From: Lysinibacillus macroides
Lineage (GTDB): Bacteria; Bacillota; Bacilli; Bacillales_A; Planococcaceae
Assembly: GCF_001281525.1 (NCBI RefSeq)
Contig: NZ_LGCI01000010.1
Span: 1,007,508 to 1,071,507 of the forward strand
Length of the DNA: 64,000 bases
Reading direction: 5' to 3'
Shown: piece after piece, positions 45,328-54,973 of the stretch
Layout: each line of letters starts with the position of its first letter
Numbering within the stretch: the stretch's first letter is position 1
The notes under the pieces: generated by a model
Told to the model about the DNA's origin: nothing
The model's database searches: none
Seen by the model: only the letters and a program-made list of their open reading frames with translations
Program-made: the position numbers and the translations under genes

Positions 45328-45608
45328 TAAAAACAAAAAATAATTACTTTTAGTACAGTAAGTTTATTGAAATCAACAAACATAATATCGCAAAAGCTTC
45401 ACACACTAAAAAAAGTTTCTATACGGTGAGCATATTTTTCCCTTATCTCTTGAAGTACAAGTAAAAAAACTGGTATAGTGAGATTGTTTGTCTGACGTCT
45501 GACTAATAAAATACTCTAACTATTCAATAATTGAAATTGGCGTATGTTATGAGTGATAGTTATGAATTCGAGCACTCACAATTATTATCTATACTGATGG
45601 AGGAACTT

Positions 45609-46790
45609 ATGAGGTACTTAATATCCTTTTGTGGATTACTATTTGTTTTTGCTTTAGCGCTGTTAGTAAGTAAAAACAAAAAAGAAATAAAATATAAAAA
45701 TATTTTGCTGATGTTAGTGATTCAATTTCTCTTGGCAGCTCTACTTCTTAATACAACAATTGGCTATGTGCTAATTAAAGCCATTACAAATGTCTTTGAC
45801 CATTTATTATCATACGCAAATGCGGGTATTTCATTTGTTTTTGGAGGGTTAACGAATGAAGGAGAGTCTCCTTTCTTTCTCACTGTATTATTACCGATTG
45901 TCTTTATATCTGCCTTAATTGGCATTTTGCAGCATTTTAAAATTCTGCCGTTCTTTATGACATGGGTTGGCTTCTTACTAAGTAAGATTAATGGCATGGG
46001 GAAATTGGAGTCCTACAATGCTGTTGCCTCTGCAATGGTCGGTCAGTCTGAAGTTTTTATTACAGTGAAAAAGCAATTAGATAAGCTTAGCCCACAGCGT
46101 ATGTATACATTATGTGCTTCCGCTATGTCAACTGTTTCGATGTCAGTGGTTGGCGCCTATATGACAATGATTGAGCCAAAATATGTTGTCACAGCTATTG
46201 TCTTAAACTTATTTGGTGGATTTATTATTGTTTCCATTATTAATCCATATAAGGTTGAAGAAAATGAGGATATTTTAACAATTGAGGATGAGCAGAAGCA
46301 AGCTTTCTTCCAAATGCTTGGAGAATATATTATGGATGGCTTTAAAGTCGCCATTATTGTTGGTGCTATGCTTATCGGTTTTGTCGCCTTAATGGATGGC
46401 ATTAATTCCTTATTCGATATAGTAATTGGTGTGTCTTTCCAAGAAATATTAGGCTATATCTTTGCCCCCATCGCTTTCTTAATGGGTGTGCCATGGGCAG
46501 ATGCGATTACTGCTGGCGGCATTATGGCAACGAAATTAGTGACAAATGAATTTGTCGCGATGATTAGCCTTGGAGAGATCACTGATTCCTTGAGTGAGCG
46601 TACATTGGGCATTATTTCTGTCTTTCTTGTATCCTTTGCAAACTTTTCATCTATCGGCATTATCGCTGGAGCCGTAAAGGGCTTGAATGAAAGGCAAGGA
46701 AATATCGTTGCTCGCTTTGGCTTAAAATTACTCTACGGCGCAACACTTGTCAGTATCTTAACAGCTATTGTTGTTGGTTTAATTATTTAA
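45609..46790 (+). CDS. nupC: NupC-type concentrative nucleoside transporter
   Basis: A 393-residue CNT-family permease, the length of B. subtilis NupC. It has about 8-10 helices with [60 protein letters not shown] and [20 protein letters not shown]. It takes up nucleosides with protons or sodium. The start is ATG 45609 with GGAGG 5 bases upstream; the frame is open for 26 more codons upstream but has no site there. No purine riboswitch is seen in the leader. Confidence 0.9.
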   Translation: MRYLISFCGLLFVFALALLVSKNKKEIKYKNILLMLVIQFLLAALLLNTTIGYVLIKAITNVFDHLLSYANAGISFVFGGLTNEGESPFFLTVLLPIVFISALIGILQHFKILPFFMTWVGFLLSKINGMGKLESYNAVASAMVGQSEVFITVKKQLDKLSPQRMYTLCASAMSTVSMSVVGAYMTMIEPKYVVTAIVLNLFGGFIIVSIINPYKVEENEDILTIEDEQKQAFFQMLGEYIMDGFKVAIIVGAMLIGFVALMDGINSLFDIVIGVSFQEILGYIFAPIAFLMGVPWADAITAGGIMATKLVTNEFVAMISLGEITDSLSERTLGIISVFLVSFANFSSIGIIAGAVKGLNERQGNIVARFGLKLLYGATLVSILTAIVVGLII

Positions 46791-46811
46791 GTTACATCTC
46801 AATACTATAAA

Positions 46812-46856
46812 ACATGTCCACCACCTAATTCATGTTGGGTGGTGGACATGTTATTT
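46812..46856. terminator. Bidirectional terminator between nupC and leuS
   Basis: acatgtccaccacc (46812-46825) pairs with ggtggtggacatgt (46838-46851), a perfect 14-base stem, with T-rich DNA after it on the plus strand. Confidence 0.93.
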
Positions 46857-49274
46857 TTATTTCACAACAATATTCACAAGCTTACCTGGAATCACGATAA
46901 TCTTTACTAAGTTTTTCCCTGCCATATATTCCTGTACTTTACTATCAGCAAGTGCTACTTTTTCAATGTCCTCTTTGGAAGCATCTTTCGCAACAACAAT
47001 TTTCGCACGTACTTTACCCGCTACTTGAACAGCGATTTCCACTTCATCATCTACCAATTTCGCCTCATCATATGTTGGCCATTGCTCATACGTAAGTGTT
47101 GTTTCATGACCAAGTAGCTGCCATAGCTCCTCTGCAATATGCGGTGCGATTGGTGCTAGCATTTTCACAAAGCCTTCTGCATAAGCTGTTGGAATTACAT
47201 CAGCTTTATAGCAATCATTAATAAAGACCATCATTTGTGAAATCGCTGTATTAAAGCGGATGCCCTCATAATCCTCTGTTACCTTTTTCACTGTTTGGTG
47301 ATATGATTTTTCAAGCGTTTGATCGTTAGACGCTTGAATTTTTACTGACAGTGCACCTGTTTCCTCATTAACAAATAAACGCCAAATACGATCTAAGAAG
47401 CGACGTGCCCCGTCTAAGCCATTTGTAGACCACGCAACAGAGGCCTCTAATGGACCCATAAACATTTCATATAAACGTAATGTATCCGCACCATGTGATG
47501 CAATAATCTCATCTGGATTCACAACATTGCCCTTCGATTTAGACATTTTTTCATTGCCCTCACCTAGAATCATTCCTTGGTTAAATAATTTTTGGAATGG
47601 CTCTTTTGTATGAACAACCCCTAAATCGTATAACACTTTATGCCAGAAGCGAGCGTATAGTAAATGGAGTACCGCATGCTCTGCTCCACCAATATAAATA
47701 TCAACAGGCAACCAGCGTTTTAGTAGCTCTGGGTCTGCAATCGCTTCTGTGTTTGTTGGGTCGATATAGCGTAAGAAGTACCAGCTTGAGCCTGCCCATT
47801 GTGGCATCGTATTTGTTTCACGACGCCCTTTTTTACCTGTTTCAGGGTCTACAACATTTACCCAATCTGCAATATTGGCTAAGGGTGATTCACCAGTACC
47901 AGATGGACGAATATTATCTGTTTTTGGCAGCATTAACGGTAATTCTGATTCTGGCACTGCTGTTGTTGTGCCATCTTCCCAATGAATCATAGGAATCGGC
48001 TCACCCCAGTAACGTTGACGAGAAAATAGCCAGTCGCGCAGACGGTAAGAAATTTTCTTCTCCCCAACACCTTTTTCCGCTAACCATTCAATTGCCTTTG
48101 CAATACCATCTGCCTTGTTTAAGCCATTGAGGAATTCTGAGTTAATATGTGGACCATCACCTGTGAATGCCTCTTTGCTAATATCGCCGCCCTCAAGCAC
48201 CGCAATAATCTCTAAGCCAAATGCTGTCGCAAATTCATAGTCGCGCTCATCATGTGCTGGAACCGCCATAATCGCCCCTGTACCATAAGACACTAATACA
48301 TAGTCAGCAATCCAAATCGGCACTTTTTTGCCATTAATCGGATTGATAGCATAAGCACCTGTAAATACGCCTGTTTTCTCTTTTGCTAAATCTGTACGCT
48401 CTAAATCAGATTTCATTTTGACATTTTCTAAATAAGTCTCAACCGCTTGACGTTGCTCAGCCGTCGTTATTTGTTCTACCAATTTATGTTCAGGGGCAAG
48501 CACACAATATGTAGCGCCAAATAATGTATCAGGACGAGTTGTAAATACGGTGAAGCTGTCATCTGTGCCATCAATATTAAATAGTACTTCTGCTCCCTCT
48601 GAACGGCCAATCCAGTTGCGCTGCATATCTTTAATAGATTCTGGCCAATCCACTTCCTCCAAATCATCAATTAGACGATCTGCATAAGCCGTAATTTTTA
48701 GCATCCATTGCTTCATTGGGCGACGCTCTACAGGATGCCCACCACGCTCTGATTTTCCATCAATAACTTCTTCATTAGCTAATACTGTGCCAAGTGCTGG
48801 ACACCAGTTAACAGCTACTTCATCAATATAAGCTAAGCCTTTTTTATAAAGCTGAATAAAAATCCATTGTGTCCATTTATAATAGCTAGGGTCTGTTGTA
48901 TTAATTTCACGATCCCAATCATAGCTAAAGCCTAGCTCTTGAATTTGACGCTTAAATGTCGCAATATTTTTTGCTGTAAATTCTGCTGGATCATTGCCTG
49001 TATCAAGTGCATATTGCTCAGCTGGTAAGCCAAATGCATCCCAGCCCATTGGATGTAAGACATTATAGCCCTGCATACGTTTAAAGCGAGAAAGAATATC
49101 CGTTGCTGTATAGCCCTCTGGATGCCCTACATGAAGTCCTGCACCCGATGGATAAGGAAACATATCTAAGGCATAGAATTTAGGCTTATCATTCTCATTT
49201 TCCGTTTTAAAGGTGTTGTGATCAGCCCAATATCTTTGCCATTTGCTCTCAATTTGTTGATGATTAAAACTCAT
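46857..49274 (-). CDS. leuS: Leucyl-tRNA synthetase
   Basis: An 805-residue class I synthetase that charges tRNA-Leu. The HIGH-like motif is in [20 protein letters not shown] and the KMSKS motif in [16 protein letters not shown]. The editing (CP1) domain has [13 protein letters not shown] and [20 protein letters not shown] with its conserved Asp. The tRNA-binding C-terminus ends KLVNIVVK. The length is standard for bacterial LeuRS. A T-box leader directly upstream controls it by uncharged tRNA-Leu. Confidence 0.97.
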   Translation of the reverse strand: MSFNHQQIESKWQRYWADHNTFKTENENDKPKFYALDMFPYPSGAGLHVGHPEGYTATDILSRFKRMQGYNVLHPMGWDAFGLPAEQYALDTGNDPAEFTAKNIATFKRQIQELGFSYDWDREINTTDPSYYKWTQWIFIQLYKKGLAYIDEVAVNWCPALGTVLANEEVIDGKSERGGHPVERRPMKQWMLKITAYADRLIDDLEEVDWPESIKDMQRNWIGRSEGAEVLFNIDGTDDSFTVFTTRPDTLFGATYCVLAPEHKLVEQITTAEQRQAVETYLENVKMKSDLERTDLAKEKTGVFTGAYAINPINGKKVPIWIADYVLVSYGTGAIMAVPAHDERDYEFATAFGLEIIAVLEGGDISKEAFTGDGPHINSEFLNGLNKADGIAKAIEWLAEKGVGEKKISYRLRDWLFSRQRYWGEPIPMIHWEDGTTTAVPESELPLMLPKTDNIRPSGTGESPLANIADWVNVVDPETGKKGRRETNTMPQWAGSSWYFLRYIDPTNTEAIADPELLKRWLPVDIYIGGAEHAVLHLLYARFWHKVLYDLGVVHTKEPFQKLFNQGMILGEGNEKMSKSKGNVVNPDEIIASHGADTLRLYEMFMGPLEASVAWSTNGLDGARRFLDRIWRLFVNEETGALSVKIQASNDQTLEKSYHQTVKKVTEDYEGIRFNTAISQMMVFINDCYKADVIPTAYAEGFVKMLAPIAPHIAEELWQLLGHETTLTYEQWPTYDEAKLVDDEVEIAVQVAGKVRAKIVVAKDASKEDIEKVALADSKVQEYMAGKNLVKIIVIPGKLVNIVVK

Positions 49275-49334
49275 TCTTTTTCCTCCTTAATAGACGACTT
49301 ATCAGTAGAATTGACAAAATATTTAAAAAATAAA

Positions 49335-49575
49335 AAAACTCGCCCCTTTCTTATGATAGAAGGGACGAGAGAATTGCACTCCCGCGGTACCACCCAAATT
49401 AGTGATTACACTCGGCTCAAGCCTCTTTAACGCAGAAGAAACGGCACATGTTTTTCACACGGGCAGACTCAGAAGGTGAGTTCAATTTGCTTTCCTACTA
49501 GCTTTCACCAACCGCTAGCTCTCTAAAAAGAACCTCAAATCTACTATTCCTCATCACTGTCTTTACATGATATTG
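49335..49575 (-). promoter_or_regulatory. T-box leader for leuS, specifier CUC
   Basis: On the minus strand the T-box TGGGTGGTACCGCG (49396-49383) is followed by a terminator (ctcgcccct 49339-49347 / agggacgag 49361-49369) with a T run. Upstream is the stem I region with GAACTCACC, whose CTC (49478-49480) is the Leu specifier. Uncharged tRNA-Leu stabilises the antiterminator and allows leuS transcription; this is the known T-box mechanism. Confidence 0.93.
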
Positions 49576-49631
49576 CATTTATTCTAATGGAAAGTGCTAA
49601 AAAGTACAAGCCCTTGTTCAGTGGTTAGCCA

Positions 49632-51374
49632 CTACTGTACAAGGAATGTCTCTTTTTCTTTATTTTCTGATAAATCAGCACATTCACGGAAAGCAAAATG
49701 TTGACAGCCCTGGCATTGATGTGCATCCAAATATGTTAAAGCTTTTGTAATGGCTTCCCCTGTATGTTGATAAAAATGATGCGCACCAATTTTATCATAA
49801 ATCCCCGTACGCAACAGAGCTAGTTGTAATTCTTCTTGTACACCTGTTACAAAAATCGTACCACCCTGTGCTGTAAAGTTATCAACAATATTATTAAAAT
49901 ATGCCTCACCAGTGGAATCCATAAAGGGCACTTTCCCCATTCGTAAAATTAACACTTTGGAGTGCTGCTGTAGCGAGCTGTTGATGGTTTCTTCAAACAT
50001 CTGTGCAGCACCAAAGAACAACGGCCCTTCAATCGTATAAATTTTTATTTGTGGACAATCATGCTGCTGATGAACGACATGTGGTCGCACCTTTGCACTT
50101 TTGTTTGAATGGTCTGGTAATACCTTTGTTACAACAAGCTTCTCACTCATACGCTTCGCAAATAATAGCACAGCTAATACAAGTCCTACCTCAACGGCTA
50201 ATGTAAGGCTCGTAAACACTGTTAATAAAAAGGTAATAAGTAAAACAAGCGAATCTCCTGATTTTAATTTAACGATATGTGCGAAATGATGACGTTCGCT
50301 CATATTCCAAGCGACAACCATTAATACAGGCGCCATACTTGCTAAAGGGATATGAGAGGCATAGGGGGCTAATACTAGTAATGTCACTAACACAAAAACA
50401 CCATGTATAATGCCTGACATTGGCGAGACCGCACCTGTTTTAATATTTGTTGCTGTACGTGCAATTGCACCCGTTGCTGGAATTCCTCCAAACAAGGGTG
50501 TCACAATATTGGCAATCCCTTGTCCAACAAGCTCACGATTACTATTATGCTTACTATTTGTCATGCCATCTGCTACAACTGCCGATAATAGCGATTCTAT
50601 ACCACCAAGCATTGCAATAACAAATGCAGGTCCAATCAGCTGCTGGATTCGTTCCAGTGTAATATGGGGCATCGCAAAGCTTGGCAATGTATTTGGAATT
50701 TGACCATAGGCAGTGGCAATCGTTGCTATTTGGTCTGAAAATAACACTGTTGCCACAAGCGTTGAAACAATAATACCTGCTAGCGCACCTGGGATCTTTG
50801 GAAAAAATTTCGGTGTAATCAAAATCGTTATAAGACAAATAGCAGCCGTTACAATGCTATATATATTAGTAGTGCCAATTTGCTTCATAATTTCTTGGAT
50901 ATTGTTAATCAAATACTCATGTCGCGTGATATTGCTCAATCCTAAAAAGTTAGCAATTTGCCCGATAAAAATAATAACCGCTATACCTGCTGTAAAACCA
51001 ACTGTGACAGGACGAGGAATAAATTTAATTAAGGTTCCTAGCTTAAAAATGCCCATTAAACACAGTAAAACTCCTGCCATTAACCCAGCTAGTAATAAAT
51101 CCTCATAGCCATAGGTAAGGACGATTCCTAAAAGAATAGGAACAAACGCCCCTGTTGGTCCACCAATTTGATATTTTGAGCCACCAAAAATAGCAATAAG
51201 AATACCTGCAATACAGGCGGTATAAATGCCATATTCAGGCTTCACACCTGATGCAATGGCAAAAGACATCGCAAGTGGAATAGCGACAATCCCAACAATA
51301 ATTCCCGATAATAAGTCCTTCTTTACATGATGAACGGAATACCCTTCAAAGCGCCCTGTCAACAGTGACTTCAT
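49632..51374 (-). CDS. SulP-family anion permease with STAS domain
   Basis: A 580-residue transporter. The membrane part (about 15-400) begins VKKDLLSGIIVGIVAIPLAM and has the SulP signature in GIYTACIAGILIAIFGGSKY followed by QIGGPTGAF. A C-terminal STAS domain (about 440-560) contains ILRMGKVPFMDSTGEAYFNN. SulP members carry sulfate, bicarbonate or other anions; the last residues (HQCQGCQHFAFREC) are cysteine-rich and unusual. The start is ATG 51374 behind AAGGGAAG. It lies 56 bases after an ArsR-type regulator that is surely its partner. Confidence 0.88.
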   Translation of the reverse strand: MKSLLTGRFEGYSVHHVKKDLLSGIIVGIVAIPLAMSFAIASGVKPEYGIYTACIAGILIAIFGGSKYQIGGPTGAFVPILLGIVLTYGYEDLLLAGLMAGVLLCLMGIFKLGTLIKFIPRPVTVGFTAGIAVIIFIGQIANFLGLSNITRHEYLINNIQEIMKQIGTTNIYSIVTAAICLITILITPKFFPKIPGALAGIIVSTLVATVLFSDQIATIATAYGQIPNTLPSFAMPHITLERIQQLIGPAFVIAMLGGIESLLSAVVADGMTNSKHNSNRELVGQGIANIVTPLFGGIPATGAIARTATNIKTGAVSPMSGIIHGVFVLVTLLVLAPYASHIPLASMAPVLMVVAWNMSERHHFAHIVKLKSGDSLVLLITFLLTVFTSLTLAVEVGLVLAVLLFAKRMSEKLVVTKVLPDHSNKSAKVRPHVVHQQHDCPQIKIYTIEGPLFFGAAQMFEETINSSLQQHSKVLILRMGKVPFMDSTGEAYFNNIVDNFTAQGGTIFVTGVQEELQLALLRTGIYDKIGAHHFYQHTGEAITKALTYLDAHQCQGCQHFAFRECADLSENKEKETFLVQ

Positions 51375-51430
51375 ACATAATCTTCCCTTCGACATAATAA
51401 GCAAAGCATTGTTTTTTCATATTATTCGGC

Positions 51431-51781
51431 TTACGTATTCTCCTCGTCACTTTCATTAATGGTCATTTCCTCTAATCTCGTAATCGTGTTAATTAAATGG
51501 TTATTAAAAATATCCTTTGCTACACCAAGCAATTCACCGATCATGGGATCACTTAAAGAATAGTAAACTTTTTTACCTTCTTTGACACCATAAACAATAT
51601 TTTTGGCACGTAATACACTTAACTGCTGAGAAACAGCGGAACCCTCTTTATCTAAGCAATCCTGAATTTCATTGACACTTTTCTGGCCATCTACTAGTAA
51701 CTCTAATATTCTTATTCGTAATGGGTGCGCTAATGCCTTAAAAAAATCTGCCTTAAACTGCTGCAAGCCCTCTTCCACCAA
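51431..51781 (-). CDS. ArsR/SmtB-family repressor
   Basis: A 116-residue winged-helix regulator: ALAHPLRIRILELLVDGQKS, then a recognition helix in GSAVSQQLSVLRAKNIVYGV and the wing KEGKKVYYSLSD. There is one Cys in the DNA-binding part (EIQDCLDKEG) and no CxC metal box of ArsR or His/Asp set of SmtB that I can see, so the signal may be redox, sulfur or something other than metal. It is first in an operon with the SulP gene. A perfect palindrome lies just upstream, a probable operator. Confidence 0.88.
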   Translation of the reverse strand: MVEEGLQQFKADFFKALAHPLRIRILELLVDGQKSVNEIQDCLDKEGSAVSQQLSVLRAKNIVYGVKEGKKVYYSLSDPMIGELLGVAKDIFNNHLINTITRLEEMTINESDEENT

Positions 51782-51797
51782 AATCCCTCCATATAAC

Positions 51798-51823
51798 TAC
51801 ATATTCAAATATCTGAATATGTA
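51798..51823. promoter_or_regulatory. Probable ArsR operator
   Basis: tacatattca (51798-51807) and tgaatatgta (51814-51823) form perfect 10-base arms around a 6-base centre, 16 bases upstream of the ArsR start. It has the ATTCA...TGAAT core common to ArsR/SmtB sites. Confidence 0.75.
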
Positions 51824-51955
51824 TGATTTTACACTCGTTATTGCTAATTTTCAATAACAAAAAAGCTCTTCTTCAAAACGGGTGCTTGCTTACCTATTCC
51901 ATTACCTTCTATATAAATAGCAAGCATGTATTTTGGCGTTGACTCATAAAAAATA

Positions 51956-51990
51956 AGCAAAAAACGCGTAGGTAAACGCCGTTTTTTGCT
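51956..51990 (-). terminator. Terminator of the MFS (YttB-like) gene
   Basis: gcaaaaaacgcg (51957-51968) pairs imperfectly with cgccgttttttgc (51977-51989); a T-rich run follows on the minus strand. Confidence 0.75.
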
Positions 51991-51997
51991 TTCTAAA

Positions 51998-53176
51998 TTA
52001 ATCTACTCCTATTGCTTCCTTTTTTAAAGGATAGTCATAAATAAGACAGGGAATAATGGCAAACAAGACGATGACGACCAAGATTAGAACAAGTGGAATC
52101 ATGCCAAATTGGTCTACCATAATACCACCAAATAATGGCCCAATCATGCGCCCTGCTGTTGCTGCGCTATTAATAATTCCCTGATAGAAGCCTTGCCTTC
52201 CCTTGGGAGCAAGCTGATTTGCAATCGTTGGTAACGCGGGTGTATAAAACATTTCGCCAAATGTTAACACAATCATTGCTGCACCAAACATTTTAAAATC
52301 ACTGGCAAAGGCAATCATGCCAAAGGATAAGGCAATGAGGATGACGCCAAATACAAGCTGACGCTTTAAATGATGCTCCCAACGCTTCACAAGCGGGGCA
52401 ATAAGTGGCTGCCCGATAACAATTAGGAGACCATTAATCGTCCACAGTAAACTATATTGCTTTAATCCTAGCCCTAAATCCTGCGTATAAGATGAAATGG
52501 TTGCGCTCCATTGCGAATAAGCTAACCAGCATAATACCGAAGAAGAACTGATGATTAATAATGCATAGAACGGTGCCTTGTTAATGATGCGGTTGCTTTC
52601 ACTGACCACATTCTTGGGTGCGATACTGCCTGCTTCTAATCGTTTAAATGTAAATAAGGCGATAAAAAAGAATAAAATATACATGCCTAAATTGACCTTA
52701 AAAACGTAGTCAAATTGATAATCAGCAACCACACCTGCGAGTGCAGGTCCTACTGCAACGCCAACATTTTGAGCCAAATAGATCGCATTAAATGCCTTGC
52801 GTCCCCCTTCCGGCCAGGCGGTACCTGCTAATGCGAACATCCCGGGGAAAACGATGCCCCCACTAAAGCCGAGTATTGCTAAAAACCATACGTAATGTGG
52901 CCAACCATGCCAGATGGTTAAGCCGATTAAAGATGCTATTGTTAAAAGAATGCCAAGCATGATGGATTTATAGCCACCAATTCTATCAAATAAATAGCCG
53001 CCTAATAGATTACCCAATACACCAGCAGCAGAATTTAACATTAAAACAAAGCCTGCCATCGCAAGAGACTTCCCTAAATAATCATGTATATAAATGGCAT
53101 TTAAAGGCCATAAAAAGGAGTTGCCTGTTGTGTTGACAAGCATTCCAATAATTAAAAACCAAACACTCTTTGGCAT
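51998..53176 (-). CDS. yttB: MFS efflux transporter (YttB-like)
   Basis: A 392-residue protein with 12 helices: MPKSVWFLIIGMLVNTTGNS, the loop GNLLGGYLFDRIGGYKSIML (DRxG motif), LGFSGGIVFPGMFALAGTAW, and in the second half FGEMFYTPALPTIANQLAPK followed by GRQGFYQG. This subgroup of MFS is drug-efflux-like; the substrate is unknown. The start is ATG 53176 with TGGAGG 7 bases upstream; the frame runs open for 62 codons upstream, but that part is not protein-like. It is of the same type as the broken MFS at 5.6/25 kb but a different gene. Confidence 0.85.
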   Translation of the reverse strand: MPKSVWFLIIGMLVNTTGNSFLWPLNAIYIHDYLGKSLAMAGFVLMLNSAAGVLGNLLGGYLFDRIGGYKSIMLGILLTIASLIGLTIWHGWPHYVWFLAILGFSGGIVFPGMFALAGTAWPEGGRKAFNAIYLAQNVGVAVGPALAGVVADYQFDYVFKVNLGMYILFFFIALFTFKRLEAGSIAPKNVVSESNRIINKAPFYALLIISSSSVLCWLAYSQWSATISSYTQDLGLGLKQYSLLWTINGLLIVIGQPLIAPLVKRWEHHLKRQLVFGVILIALSFGMIAFASDFKMFGAAMIVLTFGEMFYTPALPTIANQLAPKGRQGFYQGIINSAATAGRMIGPLFGGIMVDQFGMIPLVLILVVIVLFAIIPCLIYDYPLKKEAIGVD

Positions 53177-53348
53177 AGAATGACCTCCATTATTTCGCTT
53201 CTCTAAATAGTTAGTGTATGCTGAAATCGTTAAAAGTACAAGAAAAATAAGATTACCCTTTTTACAAGTATTTATATAGAAGTCTTGCCTTTCCTCATGA
53301 CGGAACGACATGCTCATGATAAAATAAGGCGTTAGGGGAGTGAAATAA

Positions 53349-54305
53349 ATGACAGAAATCAATTTTCCTTTTCCTTCTGAGGGGAAAAGATACTATACAT
53401 GGAATCGTTACTTGCGCGACCAATTTGGTCATAAGGTATTTAAAGTCGCATTAGATGCGGGCTTTGACTGTCCAAATCGTGATGGCACAGTTGCTTTTGG
53501 GGGCTGTACATTTTGCAGTGCGGCAGGCTCTGGCGATTTCGCAGGCAATAAGGTAGATCCCATCGATGTGCAATTTGCGGAAATTCGAGATAAAATGCAT
53601 CAGAAATGGAAGGATGGCAAATATATGGCCTACTTTCAAGCCTATACAAATACACATGCGCCACTACCTGTATTAAAGGAAAAATTTGAGGCGGCTTTAG
53701 CACAAGACGGTGTTGTTGGATTGTCCATTGCTACTCGCCCTGATTGTTTACCTGATGATGTTGTTGAATATTTAGCGGAATTAAACGAGCGCACATATTT
53801 ATGGATCGAGCTTGGCCTTCAAACCGTGCATGAAAAAACAGCGAATCTTATTAATCGCGCCCATGATTATGCAACCTATGTAGAGGGTGTTGACAAGCTG
53901 CGGAAGCATGGGATTCGTGTTTGTTCTCATATTATTAATGGTCTACCTCTCGAGGACTATGACATGATGATGGAAACCGCAAGAGCCGTAGCTAAACTAG
54001 ATGTCCAAGGGATCAAAATTCACTTACTTCATCTATTAAAAGGAACCCCAATGGTGAAGCAATATGAAAAAGGAATGCTAGAATTTTTAGATCAGGATGT
54101 TTATACAAAGCTTGTGGCTGACCAATTAGAAATTCTACCGTCTGATATCGTGATTCATCGCATTACAGGAGATGGACCGATCGATTTAATGATTGGACCG
54201 ATGTGGAGCGTTAATAAGTGGGAAGTATTAAATGGCATTGATGCTGAGCTGGAACGTCGTGGTAGCTGGCAAGGGAAATTTTACCAAACAGAGGTTGCGA
54301 AATGA
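53349..54305 (+). CDS. ytqA: Radical SAM protein YtqA (MnmL)
   Basis: A 318-residue radical SAM enzyme of the TIGR01212 type. The cluster motif is FDCPNRDGTVAFGGCTFCSA, where three Cys coordinate the 4Fe-4S cluster. Later motifs are GLSIATRPDCLPDDVVEYLA, LWIELGLQTVHEKTANLINR and VCSHIINGLPLEDYDMMMET. The B. subtilis homologue has been linked with wobble uridine (mnm5s2U) formation together with YtqB. The stop overlaps the ytqB start (ATGA), so they are coupled. Confidence 0.92.
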   Translation: MTEINFPFPSEGKRYYTWNRYLRDQFGHKVFKVALDAGFDCPNRDGTVAFGGCTFCSAAGSGDFAGNKVDPIDVQFAEIRDKMHQKWKDGKYMAYFQAYTNTHAPLPVLKEKFEAALAQDGVVGLSIATRPDCLPDDVVEYLAELNERTYLWIELGLQTVHEKTANLINRAHDYATYVEGVDKLRKHGIRVCSHIINGLPLEDYDMMMETARAVAKLDVQGIKIHLLHLLKGTPMVKQYEKGMLEFLDQDVYTKLVADQLEILPSDIVIHRITGDGPIDLMIGPMWSVNKWEVLNGIDAELERRGSWQGKFYQTEVAK

Positions 54306-54892
54306 AACTACAACGTGTTTTACAATATGCACAGCAGCTCTTAAAAGATAGTGTGCACGAGGGGGATACAGTGGTAGATGCCACTGCTGGAAATGGACAT
54401 GATACATTGTTTTTAGCACAGCTTGTTGGAGATGATGGGCAAGTTTATGCCTTTGATATTCAAAAGGAAGCAGTCGATACAACACTTCTTCGCCTTTTAG
54501 ATCATGGCTTAGAGCATCGTGCACTTGTGCTCAATAAAGGCCATGAGGAAGTCGCCAACTTTGTCCATAAGCCCGTAGCTGCAGCCATTTTTAATCTTGG
54601 CTATCTACCTGGTAGTAACCATACTATTATTACAAGGCCAACAACCACTCTCCAAGCACTGCAAGATTTACTCAAGCTTTTAAAAGTTGGCGGCTTAATT
54701 GTGCTCGTCATTTATCATGGGCATCCTGGTGGGAAAGAGGAACGAGATATGGTTATGGACTATGTTCGTCAGCTTCCACAAAAATATATCCATGTCTTAA
54801 AATATGAGTTTCTTAATCAGCAAAATGACCCGCCTTTTGTCATTGCCTTAGAAAAAGTGAAAGAATATCCGAAGCCTGAAATCGTTCAATGA
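54302..54892 (+). CDS. ytqB: tRNA wobble-uridine methyltransferase YtqB (MnmM)
   Basis: A 196-residue class I SAM-dependent methyltransferase: VDATAGNGHDTLFLAQLVGD (motif I), GQVYAFDIQKEAVDTTLLRL (motif II), AAIFNLGYLPGSNHTIITRP (the family's NLGYLPG) and VLVIYHGHPGGKEERDMVMD. The Bacillus enzyme methylates nm5s2U34 to mnm5s2U34 in tRNA. It overlaps ytqA. The stop is inside a terminator hairpin (gcctgaaatc / gatttcaggc). Confidence 0.92.
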   Translation: MKLQRVLQYAQQLLKDSVHEGDTVVDATAGNGHDTLFLAQLVGDDGQVYAFDIQKEAVDTTLLRLLDHGLEHRALVLNKGHEEVANFVHKPVAAAIFNLGYLPGSNHTIITRPTTTLQALQDLLKLLKVGGLIVLVIYHGHPGGKEERDMVMDYVRQLPQKYIHVLKYEFLNQQNDPPFVIALEKVKEYPKPEIVQ

Positions 54893-54921
54893 TTTCAGGC
54901 TTTTATTTCGATAAATGTTAT

Positions 54922-54966
54922 AAAAAGCTATCTATTAGCATTGTGTGAACTAATAGATAGCTTTTT
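54922..54966. terminator. Bidirectional terminator between ytqB and alsT
   Basis: aaaaagctatctattag (54922-54938) pairs perfectly with ctaatagatagcttttt (54950-54966); T runs exist on both strands. Confidence 0.93.
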
Positions 54967-54973
54967 AGATTAA

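Noticed and set aside
45276-45608. Purine riboswitch before nupC
   Set aside because: None of the conserved purine aptamer loops is present; only an ECF promoter for the opposite gene was found.
51998-53362. Longer MFS protein starting 62 codons upstream
   Set aside because: The extra N-terminal stretch has no ribosome site and is not transporter-like; TGGAGG precedes the internal ATG at 53176.
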